From assembly GCA_021414365.1 (NCBI GenBank), contig JAIOOR010000013.1, positions 145,929-209,928 on the forward strand: a stretch of 64,000 bases of DNA, written 5' to 3'. The notes under the pieces are model-generated. The model did not search any database. It had not been told where the DNA came from and saw only the letters and a list, made by a program, of their open reading frames with translations. A program made the translations under genes and the position numbers. Shown here piece by piece: positions 39,507-49,744 of the stretch (its first letter is position 1; every line of letters begins with the position of its first letter). The stretch comes from Nitrosarchaeum sp. (lineage in GTDB: Archaea > Thermoproteota > Nitrososphaeria > Nitrososphaerales > Nitrosopumilaceae).

Positions 39507-39608
39507 ATGCCCATCAGAAAAAAAGGTAAACATAACAGACGTGCAGATCAAAGAGCTGACAGACGCAGAAAAAAGACAGCAAAATCCGGAAAACCAAAAT
39601 CTAGATAG
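39507..39608 (+). CDS. 33-aa highly basic microprotein MPIRKKGKHNRRADQRADRRRKKTAKSGKPKSR
   Basis: ATG-to-TAG read directly; 16 of 33 residues K/R; absent from ORF track; between two + strand genes. Confidence 0.6.
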   Translation: MPIRKKGKHNRRADQRADRRRKKTAKSGKPKSR

Positions 39609-39647
39609 GATTAACATTTTTACGTTCAATTTTCTCAAGATAATCCA

Positions 39648-40355
39648 TTGGATCCGTTAATTCGATTAAAAGATGCACATCTCAAAGGACTAATCCCAGA
39701 TGACATCTATGCTCTTGTTGTAAATCGTTTTCATATCATAACTGATGGCATTAATAGAATTGAAAAAGCATCTGGAATTCGTTATCCTACAGCTTATGTA
39801 GAACCCTCCATTGTCATTTCTTCATCTGACCCAAATTCTTATGAATTTGGAATATTGTTTGCTCGTACTATTCCCGTGTTTTATGATGACAAGTTTCATG
39901 TTGTAATTCAGATTTCTGCACCTCTAGTTGCATATGGTCTTAAAGGTACAATTCATGCTATTTTGGCTCATGAATTTTTACATTTTCTAGACCTGACTAG
40001 AAAAATCTCAAAAATGGATTTACTTTCAGATGAAATAACTGGAAATCTATTTGAAAGTGTTTATGCTGATGAAACAAGACTGTTTGACCCTAAGGCTGTG
40101 TTTAATGACAGAACTTTGTTAAATCATATAACAAAGCGATTCCCTGCAGGTTTTAAAGATTACAAGTTAGAAGATAAAGTGATAAAATTTTGGTTAGAAA
40201 AAAATCTTCCAAAAATAAATATTTCCCTTGATGCAAACACTGTGAAATTATCCGCAGAGTCCTTATCTAAAATAAAATTAGATCCAGCATTTTTACATAA
40301 ATTAGACCAGTTAGAACAAAAAAGTACCAAGATTCGCAGAAAAAAACTTTATTGA
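39648..40355 (+). CDS. Putative HExxH metallopeptidase-like protein
   Basis: HAILAHEFLHFLDLTRK contains HEFLH; TTG start. Confidence 0.65.
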   Translation: MDPLIRLKDAHLKGLIPDDIYALVVNRFHIITDGINRIEKASGIRYPTAYVEPSIVISSSDPNSYEFGILFARTIPVFYDDKFHVVIQISAPLVAYGLKGTIHAILAHEFLHFLDLTRKISKMDLLSDEITGNLFESVYADETRLFDPKAVFNDRTLLNHITKRFPAGFKDYKLEDKVIKFWLEKNLPKINISLDANTVKLSAESLSKIKLDPAFLHKLDQLEQKSTKIRRKKLY

Positions 40356-40383
40356 CTGAGAATATACCCTTTTACTAAAATAA

Positions 40384-40740
40384 TTATTTTAGGAAATTTG
40401 CAATTAATGAATTAGTTTTAGAAATTATGCTTGTATAATCGGTATTTGGGTCAGTACTTAACAAAAAGAGATTTTTGTTAAGATGCAAACTAATCAAAAT
40501 AACATTTTCATATTCAGTAATTGATAGTTTTTCTTTACCAAATTTATATGATAAATTCTGAAGACGTGTCCATCTCTCAAATGTATAGTGGATTGACATT
40601 TTTACTTCATCTGGACTAAGTAATTTTGCATCTGCACGACTTTTTTCTACTACTAAATCTCCTTTGATATCTAAAACTCCTGCAAATCTGACACGAGGAT
40701 TTATTTTTAGTACTTCATCACATAATTTTTCATAATCCAT
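40384..40740 (-). CDS. Small alpha/beta protein, paralog of 35333-35695
   Basis: N-terminal alignment with its paralog. Confidence 0.7.
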   Translation of the reverse strand: MDYEKLCDEVLKINPRVRFAGVLDIKGDLVVEKSRADAKLLSPDEVKMSIHYTFERWTRLQNLSYKFGKEKLSITEYENVILISLHLNKNLFLLSTDPNTDYTSIISKTNSLIANFLK

Positions 40741-40871
40741 TTTTTCACTAATCTTTTTTCCTTCTAATTCTCTTACTATTATATTTTATTTGACTCAATT
40801 TTCATATTTTATAAATTGATAAAATATTTTTAATTATTGATTTGACAATATTTGTTTTTTGAGAACTTTTT

Positions 40872-41063
40872 TTATTGATTAAATTCAGTTAGACCACATT
40901 TACCACATGTGTTTCTGTCTTTGTGTTTTGACATGAAAACTCCTTTTCCACACCTCGAACAATTTTTTCTGCCTCTTGTTAATTTATCTCCCTCAACTTT
41001 GAAATATTTATAGACATTAGGACTGGAACCTTTTTTTCCAGCAGATGCTTTTTTTGCAGCCAT
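40872..41063 (-). CDS. rps27ae: Ribosomal protein S27ae
   Basis: CSRCGKGVFMSKHKDRNTCGKCG zinc ribbon. Confidence 0.93.
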   Translation of the reverse strand: MAAKKASAGKKGSSPNVYKYFKVEGDKLTRGRKNCSRCGKGVFMSKHKDRNTCGKCGLTEFNQ

Positions 41064-41437
41064 TACTCTGTTTTCTCCGGTTTCTCTTCTACACTCTCTG
41101 TTGCAGCCGTTGCCTCAGCAAGTTTTGCTTTTGATTTTTCTAATCTTTCAAATATTACTGGGTTGACGTGTTTTTTTGCAAGCTTTTCATCATCATAAAC
41201 ATAGAAAGTTCCAGTAACAAGTGGTTTTCCAACATGTGTTTTCAATCGTATTGGTATCACTACTTTTCCTGATAACTTGAATTCTTTTGTAATCATGTCG
41301 ATTGCTTCTAGTTTCTTGAGTTTTCCTCCTAATCCAGTAAAATTACAAATTAACTCCCTTCTTGATAAAAAGGCGTTATTTACGTCATTTATCGTCTGAA
41401 TAATAGACATGTACCCAAAAATCTTCAGATATTTCAT
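41063..41437 (-). CDS. rps24e: Ribosomal protein S24e (start may be internal, near MSIIQTIND)
   Basis: NDVNNAFLSRRELICNFTGLGGKLKKLEAIDMI; followed by S27ae. Confidence 0.9.
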   Translation of the reverse strand: MKYLKIFGYMSIIQTINDVNNAFLSRRELICNFTGLGGKLKKLEAIDMITKEFKLSGKVVIPIRLKTHVGKPLVTGTFYVYDDEKLAKKHVNPVIFERLEKSKAKLAEATAATESVEEKPEKTE

Positions 41438-41448
41438 ATAAACCTTGA

Positions 41449-42051
41449 TTGAAATTAGAGAAGAAATTTAAGAAAATTAAGTCAAATAACCCTATGCAAC
41501 GATACATGATTCATTTAAAAAATAATGGATATCTTCCGATTCATTCAACTGAGCTTGTTTATCGAGCAAGAGAATGTTCAGATATGAATGCCTCAGTAAG
41601 AGTTGCACGAGTGGCAAGTACATTTATAGAATTTGATGTATCTGTTGAACCTGATTGTTTAGATTTGTTAATTAAAAAATTAGCCCCAATTGGTGAACTA
41701 GACAATATACGACATGTGGTGGAAGAAAAAATTGGAAAAGAACAAGGAATCAAAGATGGGGTTTATTATTTTAATAATGAACGATTTTGGGAAAGTCATG
41801 AATCTTTGGAAGGTGTTTGGAAACAATGCTACGGTAAAGAAAAAGATCTTGTACAAGGAATTATTCTTCTTGCAGTGGCTTTTGCTCATGGACAAAAAAA
41901 TGAACTTAGTATAGGTATTGGCATGTTAAGCCGCTCCTTGGAAAAACTAGGTGATTCTCCCGCAATGTATAGTAGTATTGATGTTGATAGGATTAGAAGT
42001 AAAATAAAAGAAATGCAAAAAACTAAAGACTTGACTATATTTGCGATTTGA
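41449..42051 (+). CDS. DUF309-domain protein
   Basis: YYFNNERFWESHESLEGVWKQCYGKEKDLVQGIILLAVAFAHGQ. Confidence 0.85.
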   Translation: MKLEKKFKKIKSNNPMQRYMIHLKNNGYLPIHSTELVYRARECSDMNASVRVARVASTFIEFDVSVEPDCLDLLIKKLAPIGELDNIRHVVEEKIGKEQGIKDGVYYFNNERFWESHESLEGVWKQCYGKEKDLVQGIILLAVAFAHGQKNELSIGIGMLSRSLEKLGDSPAMYSSIDVDRIRSKIKEMQKTKDLTIFAI

Positions 42052-43372
42052 TTAAATTAAGAGATGTTGTTACAACATCTGCTCCTGAAATGAGACCTAT
42101 ACTTCCTTTCTTGGCTTGATTCTCTGTCATTCTAGTAGTTCCATCATTTTTGATAAATTTCCCTGACACTAAAATTGGTACAGGATCATCACTATGTCCT
42201 TTGTTAATACATGGTGTTGAATGATCTGCAGAAATCACTATTGCTACTTTATTAAAATCAATATTTTCAAGTAATGTTTTGAAAAATCTACTGTCAATCT
42301 CTTCGATGTTTTTCATTTTTCCAATTGCATCTCCATCATGACCAAATTCATCTGGGCCTTTTAGGTGAACATATATTGCATTTTGAGTCTCCATTGCTTT
42401 TGCAGCCACTTTGGCTTTTTCTTCATAATCTGTTAGTCCTCCAGCTTCAAATGCTTTCATTTTTAGTACTTCTGAAATTCCAAGTTCTACTGGCATATCA
42501 ACAATACATGAAAAATTCATTGCATACATTTCGTTGATGGGTTTCACATCTGGATATTTGTTGCCTGCATCTCTAAGTAAAATACAACTTAGACTTTTCT
42601 TTTTGCTTTCTCTTCGTTTTTTGTTAATTGGACTCTCTTTCATAATTTTTAATGACTGCTCAGTAAATTCATTAACTAATTTTGCAGTCTTTTTGGCATT
42701 TTCTGTTTCATCAAGAGGAAAACATTTTTCAATTCGTAAAAAATCTCCCACTGCCTTTGCTATTCCCATGCCTTCTACTCTGGCATATGCTGGATCTGTG
42801 TTGGTTATTTGTGATGATAGTTTCTCCCCATTTGACCTTATTCTCACTGTGACTCTATGTCCTATTGTGGGTGAAACAACTACGGATGTATTTGGATATG
42901 AAAATTTAATTTTATCTTCTATCTCTTTTGCTATTCCATCTGCATCATTTTTTTCTATGTGTCTTCCTGCTCTTCTGTCAATGATTATTCCTTCATCATC
43001 TAATGTGGCATAATTTCCTCTCAATGCTAAGTCTCCATCTTTAAAGTCAATTCCCACACCTATAGCTTCTATGACTCCCCTACCTGCATAATCTACATGA
43101 TGAAATCTATACCCCAACATATTGAAAACTGCAATATCTGATTCTGGTGCAATTCCTTTTCCAACTGATATTACTTCTCCAATCACTCCGTTTTGTGCTA
43201 ATTTGTCAAGAGTTGGCGTATTGGCAGCTTCAAGTGGTGTTTTACCGTTTAAATCTGGATGTGGTAGATCTCCCACCCCATCTAAAAGAACGTAAATCAT
43301 ATGAATATCTGAATTTTTCATGGCACTCATATTTCCCAACTTTTTTCTGCTCTCCTTTAAATCTTGCATCAA
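42035..43372 (-). CDS. apgM: Cofactor-independent phosphoglycerate mutase (archaeal type)
   Basis: LDGVGDLPHPDLNGKTPLEAANTPTLDKLA; ISADHSTPCINKGHSDDPVPILVS. Confidence 0.95.
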   Translation of the reverse strand: MMQDLKESRKKLGNMSAMKNSDIHMIYVLLDGVGDLPHPDLNGKTPLEAANTPTLDKLAQNGVIGEVISVGKGIAPESDIAVFNMLGYRFHHVDYAGRGVIEAIGVGIDFKDGDLALRGNYATLDDEGIIIDRRAGRHIEKNDADGIAKEIEDKIKFSYPNTSVVVSPTIGHRVTVRIRSNGEKLSSQITNTDPAYARVEGMGIAKAVGDFLRIEKCFPLDETENAKKTAKLVNEFTEQSLKIMKESPINKKRRESKKKSLSCILLRDAGNKYPDVKPINEMYAMNFSCIVDMPVELGISEVLKMKAFEAGGLTDYEEKAKVAAKAMETQNAIYVHLKGPDEFGHDGDAIGKMKNIEEIDSRFFKTLLENIDFNKVAIVISADHSTPCINKGHSDDPVPILVSGKFIKNDGTTRMTENQAKKGSIGLISGADVVTTSLNLIKSQI

Positions 43373-43566
43373 AAAATGCGATCAAAATTAAATTATTCTG
43401 TGTATCTTGAAAAATTTTCTGATTATTTTTTCAATAGGTTGATTTTATTTTTAACATACTTTGCATTTTATCAAAATTATATTTTCATTTGACTGATTTT
43501 TTTCTTATTTTAATTTTTTAGTATATTGGAAAACGTTTTAACATACATAAACTCCAAGTATGAATT

Positions 43567-44583
43567 ATGGGGGATATGCGCAAAGATTATGTTTCTGAGC
43601 GTTTCATGATTGTTTCTAAAAAAGATGACAAAGTAATTGATCCTAAAAAATCTCCGTTTGCTCCGGGAAACGAATCTATGACAAACCCTTCTGTTCTTTC
43701 ACTAGTTGCAAAAGATGGAATGTTACAACGTCTTCAAGACAGTGAGGATGAATATGTTGAAGGTTGGTCCATCAGAGTTTTTGAAAGTAAAAATCCCATC
43801 GTTTCAATTGAAACTGAAAATTCATACAGTGACAGACCTCATTATAGTGAACCCTCTTATGGATACCACTACGTTGTAGTTGCCTCTCCAAAAGAAAAGG
43901 ATACTTTAGCTACTATTGATACGGAGCAATGGTCAAACGTACTAGTTGTTGTCCAAGATAGATTACGATGGCTATACACTCAAAAAGGAGTTACATATGT
44001 CTCAATTTTTGCTGATCAGGGAGAATCTGCAGGTAGTCAAAACCCGCATCCTCATTTGAATATCTTGACATTTTCCACAATCCCTCCAATTATTGAAGAA
44101 GAGGCAGAAGCATCTTACAAAATTCTCAATGAAAAAGGGGTGTGCCCAATGTGTCAAATCGTCAATGATGAAATGGGAGGTCCTCGTCAAATTATTCAAA
44201 CTGAAGGATTCATTGCATTTTGTCCTTGGGCGCCATCATACCCTTTTGAGTTTTGTATTTCTCCAAAAAAGCATACGACTAGTTTTTCTAAAATTACTCA
44301 GAAAGAAATCAATGATTTGTCTCTTATTTTACGAGCAACTCTTGGCGGTCTATCAAAAACCATTAAAGACGTTTCATATAATTTGGTATTTCACTTATCT
44401 CCTGAAAAGAAAAACAGCAGACAAATTCACTGGCATATCGAAATTTACCCAATTACTAAGAATTGGTCCGGTCTTGAACGTGGTTATGGCATTTTCCTAA
44501 ATGATATATCTCCAGAACAAGCAGCAGAAAAACTTGGAGTATCTTGCAGAAAGGAATTGGCCAATCTAGTTGGCATTGTTTGA
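43567..44583 (+). CDS. Galactose-1-phosphate uridylyltransferase-like (GalT/HIT)
   Basis: GAGSQNPHPHLNILTF-like AGSQNPHPHLN, HWHIEIYP. Confidence 0.88.
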   Translation: MGDMRKDYVSERFMIVSKKDDKVIDPKKSPFAPGNESMTNPSVLSLVAKDGMLQRLQDSEDEYVEGWSIRVFESKNPIVSIETENSYSDRPHYSEPSYGYHYVVVASPKEKDTLATIDTEQWSNVLVVVQDRLRWLYTQKGVTYVSIFADQGESAGSQNPHPHLNILTFSTIPPIIEEEAEASYKILNEKGVCPMCQIVNDEMGGPRQIIQTEGFIAFCPWAPSYPFEFCISPKKHTTSFSKITQKEINDLSLILRATLGGLSKTIKDVSYNLVFHLSPEKKNSRQIHWHIEIYPITKNWSGLERGYGIFLNDISPEQAAEKLGVSCRKELANLVGIV

Positions 44584-44616
44584 ATGGTTTAATTATCAAC
44601 ACGATTTGTAAACATC

Positions 44617-45057
44617 ATGTCATTAGAAAAATGGGCTTCTATTGCAAGTGTTGGATTGTATGCAATGTTTGTTGGAGAAATGATCTCAATTTATTATTTT
44701 ATGACTGATCTTCCTGCTAATTTTGAATTTGCGGTTGCATTTGAACCAACTCCAAAAATTCTTCAATTCATTTCTATTGGAGTTGCACCGGCATCAATTT
44801 TAACTGGACTATCGTTTATTCTAGCAAAACGTTATGGCTCTAAACAAATTGGTTCTATAATACTTGGTGGAGGTGTGATTTTGTTAATAGGAATGGCTTA
44901 CTGTTACACTCTTTTAGATAAACTTGTTCCTTCATATGTAATAGATTCCGTAATTATTACACCGCCTGTTTTCATGGGTGTTTCTATTCCTGTGATGATT
45001 GTTGGAATAATTTTAATTAAAACAAACAAGAAACGTCCAAAAAAAGAATATTTCTAA
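44617..45057 (+). CDS. Small membrane protein
   Basis: Four hydrophobic segments. Confidence 0.65.
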   Translation: MSLEKWASIASVGLYAMFVGEMISIYYFMTDLPANFEFAVAFEPTPKILQFISIGVAPASILTGLSFILAKRYGSKQIGSIILGGGVILLIGMAYCYTLLDKLVPSYVIDSVIITPPVFMGVSIPVMIVGIILIKTNKKRPKKEYF

Positions 45058-45503
45058 ACATGATCAAATCTTAATGCATTTGCATTGTGTTTGAAGCCTA
45101 GTTTTTCATAAAATGGCTTTACATCATCTACACAATCTAAAATCGTTTTATAGCACCCGTTATCTTTTGCATATTTTAATAGATACTTTATGATTTTCTC
45201 CCCAATGTCTTTTCTTTGATGGTCTTTATCTATAACTACATCTTCAATATGGCCAACTTTGCCTCCATTGTGAATAAACTTTGTTTCAATTAGAAGTGTG
45301 GTTGATCCAACTATTCTCCCATCCATTACAGCAACTATTATGATGTGATCCGAATTTGAATTTATTTTATCAAATATTTTTTCAGCTGTTTTTTTGTTCA
45401 TATTGCTTGCCTTGCGAAGAGAATCCAATGTTGATAAAAATCCATTTTGAAGATCTTCTTTTTGTAATTTTCTAATAATTATGCCACTCATTTTTTTTAT
45501 CAA
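45054..45503 (-). CDS. GNAT acetyltransferase (GNA1-like)
   Basis: GHIEDVVIDKDHQRKDIGEKIIKYLLKYAKDNGCYKTILDC; overlaps nucleotidyltransferase. Confidence 0.88.
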   Translation of the reverse strand: MIKKMSGIIIRKLQKEDLQNGFLSTLDSLRKASNMNKKTAEKIFDKINSNSDHIIIVAVMDGRIVGSTTLLIETKFIHNGGKVGHIEDVVIDKDHQRKDIGEKIIKYLLKYAKDNGCYKTILDCVDDVKPFYEKLGFKHNANALRFDHV

Positions 45504-46201
45504 ATGTTTCCAAGTTTTTGAAGATATTCCTGATTAGCCTTTCTATACGATGCCTTATTTCCAATATCTAAAAATCCTTTTTTAGAAACTATACTATCAA
45601 CTGGTTTGTTTTTAGTCATTACTTTTTTTATCAAATCATCCATTCCATATGGAACATTTTTTGGAATAAACCCCATGATTTCAGGTTCCATAACATAACA
45701 TCCCATGTTGATATTTGCCTTGATCTCTGGTTTTTCATTCCATGCGATTACTTTGCCTGTTTTTGCGGTTTCAATTACTCCATATGGTAAATTTGTTTTA
45801 TATTCATACAAACTCATTGTGACAAATGATTTTTTTTGCTTGTGTTGTTTTACCATGTTTCGCAAATTAAAGTCAAATATTGAATCTCCATACATACAAA
45901 CAAAAGTTTCATCAATGAATTTTTCAGCCGTTTTTAATTGACCTGCTGTAGCTAATGGTCTGTTAGCAATTGCATACTCTATGTTCACTCCAAATCGTTT
46001 ACCGTCTTCAAAATAATCTTCAATTGCCTTTTTCAAATAGCTGACACATAATACAACTGATTTTATGCCATTTTTCTTTGTCCAGTCAACTAAATGTTCT
46101 AAAATTGGCTTTTCTCCTAATGGCAGCATTGGTTTTGGAAGAAACGTTGTATATGGCTGTAACCTCGTTCCTAGCCCGCCTGCAAGAATTACTGCTTTCA
46201 C
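45500..46201 (-). CDS. Sugar-phosphate nucleotidyltransferase
   Basis: MKAVILAGGLGTRLQPYTTFLPKPMLPLGEKPILEHL. Confidence 0.95.
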   Translation of the reverse strand: MKAVILAGGLGTRLQPYTTFLPKPMLPLGEKPILEHLVDWTKKNGIKSVVLCVSYLKKAIEDYFEDGKRFGVNIEYAIANRPLATAGQLKTAEKFIDETFVCMYGDSIFDFNLRNMVKQHKQKKSFVTMSLYEYKTNLPYGVIETAKTGKVIAWNEKPEIKANINMGCYVMEPEIMGFIPKNVPYGMDDLIKKVMTKNKPVDSIVSKKGFLDIGNKASYRKANQEYLQKLGNI

Positions 46202-46262
46202 AAATCTCTATTTGATATATGGCTATTTATGTTCAAGTGTGTATTTCTATTATAATTTAAAA

Positions 46263-47564
46263 TCAAATAAACAGATTTGAAATTTTTTCAATCACTGATG
46301 TGGGGGTTTTGGCAAAAACGATTATCATCGGCTCTTTTCCAAAATCTCCTTTGTGATAAATGATATCTGGTGGATTTTTCAAATTTCTTATTGCATGTTT
46401 TATTCCCCAGCCAACTGAAGATCTGTCTTTGTTTTTAATTGTCTTTGGCTCATCATTTCTATCATAACTGGAAATAATGACTCTTTTTTTTCTTAATTTT
46501 AATATTATATCTTCACTATATCTTAAATTAATTGCTGAGCATATCTCTGGAAATTTTTTATTCATAACAATTAATGCAGTAGCAACATGTTTTGATCCAC
46601 CATACTCTAAATCTCCTGCAACTGTTACACTGTTTCCAGTTTTCACTATTCTACCCGACACACCTAGTATCTCTTTAATTGATCTTGGACTCTTTTTTGA
46701 AAATACAAAATTTGTTTGACATTCGGGAATGAATTTGTATATGTTTTTAATTTGAACAAATTCATTAATCGCATGAGTTAATTCCTCACGAATATCATCT
46801 TTGTTTTTGATTTGTGTGATTAATATTCCATGTCCGATCTTTTTAGCATTTTTAATTGAATTGAATGTGAATTGTTTTGAAAATTTTACTGCTTCTTTCA
46901 AATGTATTCCGTTTGCTAGTGAAAACAATAATGTTGCTGAATAATTGCATCCACTACCATGATTAGTTTTTAATATTTTTTTGCCTGATATTGTGTATTG
47001 ATTTTTTTGTTCTAAGATGTAGTCTGTTATTTGATCATTTGTTTCTAATCCTGTAATTATGACGTTCTTTGCGCCCATGCCCTGAATTTTTTTAGCAGCT
47101 CTCTGAAGTGATTTTTTTGAATCAATTTTAATTTCAGATAAGAATTCTGCCTCAAATTTATTTGGTGTGATCACTGTGGATAATGGAATTAAAAATTTTT
47201 TAAAATCTTTGATAGCATTTCTTTCAATGAGTAGTCCCCCAGTAGTGGATTTTATAACTGGGTCGACCACAATTGGGATTTTTTTATTTTTTAGTTCTTT
47301 GTAAATTGTTTTTATAATTTCTGAATTGTACACCATTCCAATTTTAATTCCATCTATTTTAAAATCAGAAATTATTGAATCTATCTGATTTTTTACTATT
47401 TTTTGTGACGCTGGTTGAATCATTCCAAAACTAGATGTATTTTGACCTGTAATTGCAGTGATTACTGTTAATCCATAAGCATTTAGGGAATCAAATGTTT
47501 TTACATCACTTTGAATGCCTGCCCCTGATGATGGATCAGAGCCACCTATGGATAGCAAGTTCAT
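46263..47564 (-). CDS. thiD: Hydroxymethylpyrimidine kinase fused to ThiN-type thiamine-phosphate synthase
   Basis: IGGSDPSSGAGIQSDVKTF; C-terminal ThiN-like domain (GWGIKHAIRNLKNPPDIIYHKGDFGKEPM). Confidence 0.92.
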   Translation of the reverse strand: MNLLSIGGSDPSSGAGIQSDVKTFDSLNAYGLTVITAITGQNTSSFGMIQPASQKIVKNQIDSIISDFKIDGIKIGMVYNSEIIKTIYKELKNKKIPIVVDPVIKSTTGGLLIERNAIKDFKKFLIPLSTVITPNKFEAEFLSEIKIDSKKSLQRAAKKIQGMGAKNVIITGLETNDQITDYILEQKNQYTISGKKILKTNHGSGCNYSATLLFSLANGIHLKEAVKFSKQFTFNSIKNAKKIGHGILITQIKNKDDIREELTHAINEFVQIKNIYKFIPECQTNFVFSKKSPRSIKEILGVSGRIVKTGNSVTVAGDLEYGGSKHVATALIVMNKKFPEICSAINLRYSEDIILKLRKKRVIISSYDRNDEPKTIKNKDRSSVGWGIKHAIRNLKNPPDIIYHKGDFGKEPMIIVFAKTPTSVIEKISNLFI

Positions 47565-47686
47565 ATCGAATTTTTAATACCACTTATCCTAATCTATATT
47601 TCCTTTTTTAATTTTTACTTTTTGTATTTTTAATTTGTAATTGTGATAGAGCATTTATAGTTCATCGACAATCAATATTTGTTAAT

Positions 47687-47884
47687 TTGATTAAAAAGAA
47701 AATTCCTCTAATCGATGATGTTCCCGACGAATTACTCTGCACTTCATGTTTGTTGCCTATGCAATATCAAAAAAAGACTAATGATACATATCTTTGGCAA
47801 TGCTTCAAATGCGGTAAAAAATATTTTGTCTCTGATTCATTTACTGATTTTAATATTTCTGAAACTTGGAATTCAGCTAAATAA
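47687..47884 (+). CDS. Small zinc-ribbon protein
   Basis: CTSCLLPMQY...WQCFKCGKKYF. Confidence 0.65.
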   Translation: MIKKKIPLIDDVPDELLCTSCLLPMQYQKKTNDTYLWQCFKCGKKYFVSDSFTDFNISETWNSAK

Positions 47885-48026
47885 TGATACACAAATTTTC
47901 AAAAATTCTCTTTTTTGAAAATTTTTTATAGTTTTCTTTAAAATTGATCGATTTTTTATATTTAAAAGACTGACCAAAATTTGTACATCTATGATTGTTT
48001 AAATCAGGCAAAGATGTAATCAATAC

Positions 48027-49349
48027 ATGGGTACTCAAATGAGTGCAGCCCGAAGAGGTGTTGCCACTGAGGAAATGAAGAGAGTTGCAAAAGATGAGGA
48101 TGTTACATTGGAATGGTTACTTCCTAAAATTGCATGTGGCTCTATAATAATTCCTAGTAATAATATCCGTTCTCAGAAAATTCACAATGTTGGAATTGGT
48201 AAGGGTCTTAAAACTAAAGTAAATGTCAACATTGGTACTTCGACTCTAAATGTTAATTTGGAAGAAGAAATTGAAAAAGCAAAAGTTGCAGTAAAATATC
48301 ATGCTGACACGATAATGGATTTAAGTGATGGTGGAGATGTTAGAAAAATTCGTCAATCTCTATTAGAAGTTGCACCAATTACGTTTGGCACAGTCCCTAT
48401 CTATGAGGCATACAACTATGGTGTTGAAGTTCATAAAAATCCTTTAAACTTGACTGAGGATGATTTCTTAAACGCGTTTGAAAACAATGCAAAAGATGGT
48501 GTTGATTACACAACCATTCACTGTGGTATCACAAAAGATATTGCAAAAAGAATCCTCAAAGTAAAAAGGTATGGTGGTGTTGTGAGTAAGGGTGGAACAA
48601 TCACTGCTGCGTGGATGTTAAAACATGATAAAGAAAATCCATACTTGACACATTATGATTATCTTATTGAAATTGCAAAAAAATATGATATCACATTTAG
48701 TTTAGGTGATGCATTACGACCTGGCTCTATCCTTGATTCTCATGATGAGCTCCAGGTTCAAGAAATGATCAATATATCACAATTAACTAAACGTGCTCAC
48801 GAACAAGATATTCAAGTAATGGTGGAAGGTCCAGGACATGTCCCATTAAATGAAGTGTCTGCTAATGTAATACTTGCAAAATCATTAATCGGTGATGTTC
48901 CTTACTATGTTTTAGGTCCTTTAGTAACTGATGTCGCATCAGGACATGATCACATTGCTAGTGCAATCGGTGCTGCTGTTTCTGCAAGTCAAGGTGTTGA
49001 TTTACTGTGTTATCTTACTCCTTCTGAACATCTTGCATTACCTAATGCTGAAGAAGTTAAAGCTGGTTTGATTGCATATAGAATTGCAGCACATTCAGCT
49101 GATTTGGTAAAAATTCGTGAAAAGGCAATAAAATGGGATATGGCAATGACCGAAGCTCGTCGTACATTAGATTGGGAGAAACAAATCGCATTATCTATTG
49201 ATCCAGAAGAAGCAGCTAGAATTCATAGTCGAACTGGTCAACGTCTTGGAAATAATGTTCCATGTACAATGTGTGGTGGTGCATGTGTCTATATCATGTT
49301 GCCCCAGCAAAGAAAATACGAAAAAGAAGAAAAATTACAACAAATTTAG
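48027..49349 (+). CDS. thiC: Phosphomethylpyrimidine synthase ThiC
   Basis: VNVNIGTS, MVEGPGHVPL, CTMCGGACVY. Confidence 0.96.
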   Translation: MGTQMSAARRGVATEEMKRVAKDEDVTLEWLLPKIACGSIIIPSNNIRSQKIHNVGIGKGLKTKVNVNIGTSTLNVNLEEEIEKAKVAVKYHADTIMDLSDGGDVRKIRQSLLEVAPITFGTVPIYEAYNYGVEVHKNPLNLTEDDFLNAFENNAKDGVDYTTIHCGITKDIAKRILKVKRYGGVVSKGGTITAAWMLKHDKENPYLTHYDYLIEIAKKYDITFSLGDALRPGSILDSHDELQVQEMINISQLTKRAHEQDIQVMVEGPGHVPLNEVSANVILAKSLIGDVPYYVLGPLVTDVASGHDHIASAIGAAVSASQGVDLLCYLTPSEHLALPNAEEVKAGLIAYRIAAHSADLVKIREKAIKWDMAMTEARRTLDWEKQIALSIDPEEAARIHSRTGQRLGNNVPCTMCGGACVYIMLPQQRKYEKEEKLQQI

Positions 49350-49739
49350 TAACACTTTTTCAAGACTGGGAACTGTTTCATAGTTTTTCAATTCATCTAT
49401 TGTAATCCACGCATACTCTGAATTTTCCCAATTCAGTTTAATTTCTGGTTTTTTTGCTTCAAACAAAAACGGAAATATCTCCCACTCGTGATTTTCATAC
49501 TGCGGTGAATTGATTTTTAGCACATCTGCATTTTTTACTAGTCTTATTTTGTCTTCAGAAATACCTGTTTCTTCATAAATTTCAATTTTTGCTCTTGATA
49601 ATGGATTCTCATTTTTTTCTATAATTCCACTAATTCCTGCCCACAAACCTTTCATGGTTTTTACATTTTTGCTTCTTTTTAGAATGAGTATTTTCTGTTT
49701 ATCTTGAATAAACGATGTCACTATTTTGGTTGAGCGCAT
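49335..49739 (-). CDS. NUDIX hydrolase
   Basis: GISGIIEKNENPLSRAKIEIYEETGI. Confidence 0.9.
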   Translation of the reverse strand: MRSTKIVTSFIQDKQKILILKRSKNVKTMKGLWAGISGIIEKNENPLSRAKIEIYEETGISEDKIRLVKNADVLKINSPQYENHEWEIFPFLFEAKKPEIKLNWENSEYAWITIDELKNYETVPSLEKVLLNLL

Positions 49740-49744
49740 TTCTT

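Noticed and set aside
47885-48026. Possible TPP riboswitch upstream of thiC
   Set aside because: No CTGAGA/ACC-type conserved THI-box core visible; the region is plain AT-rich.
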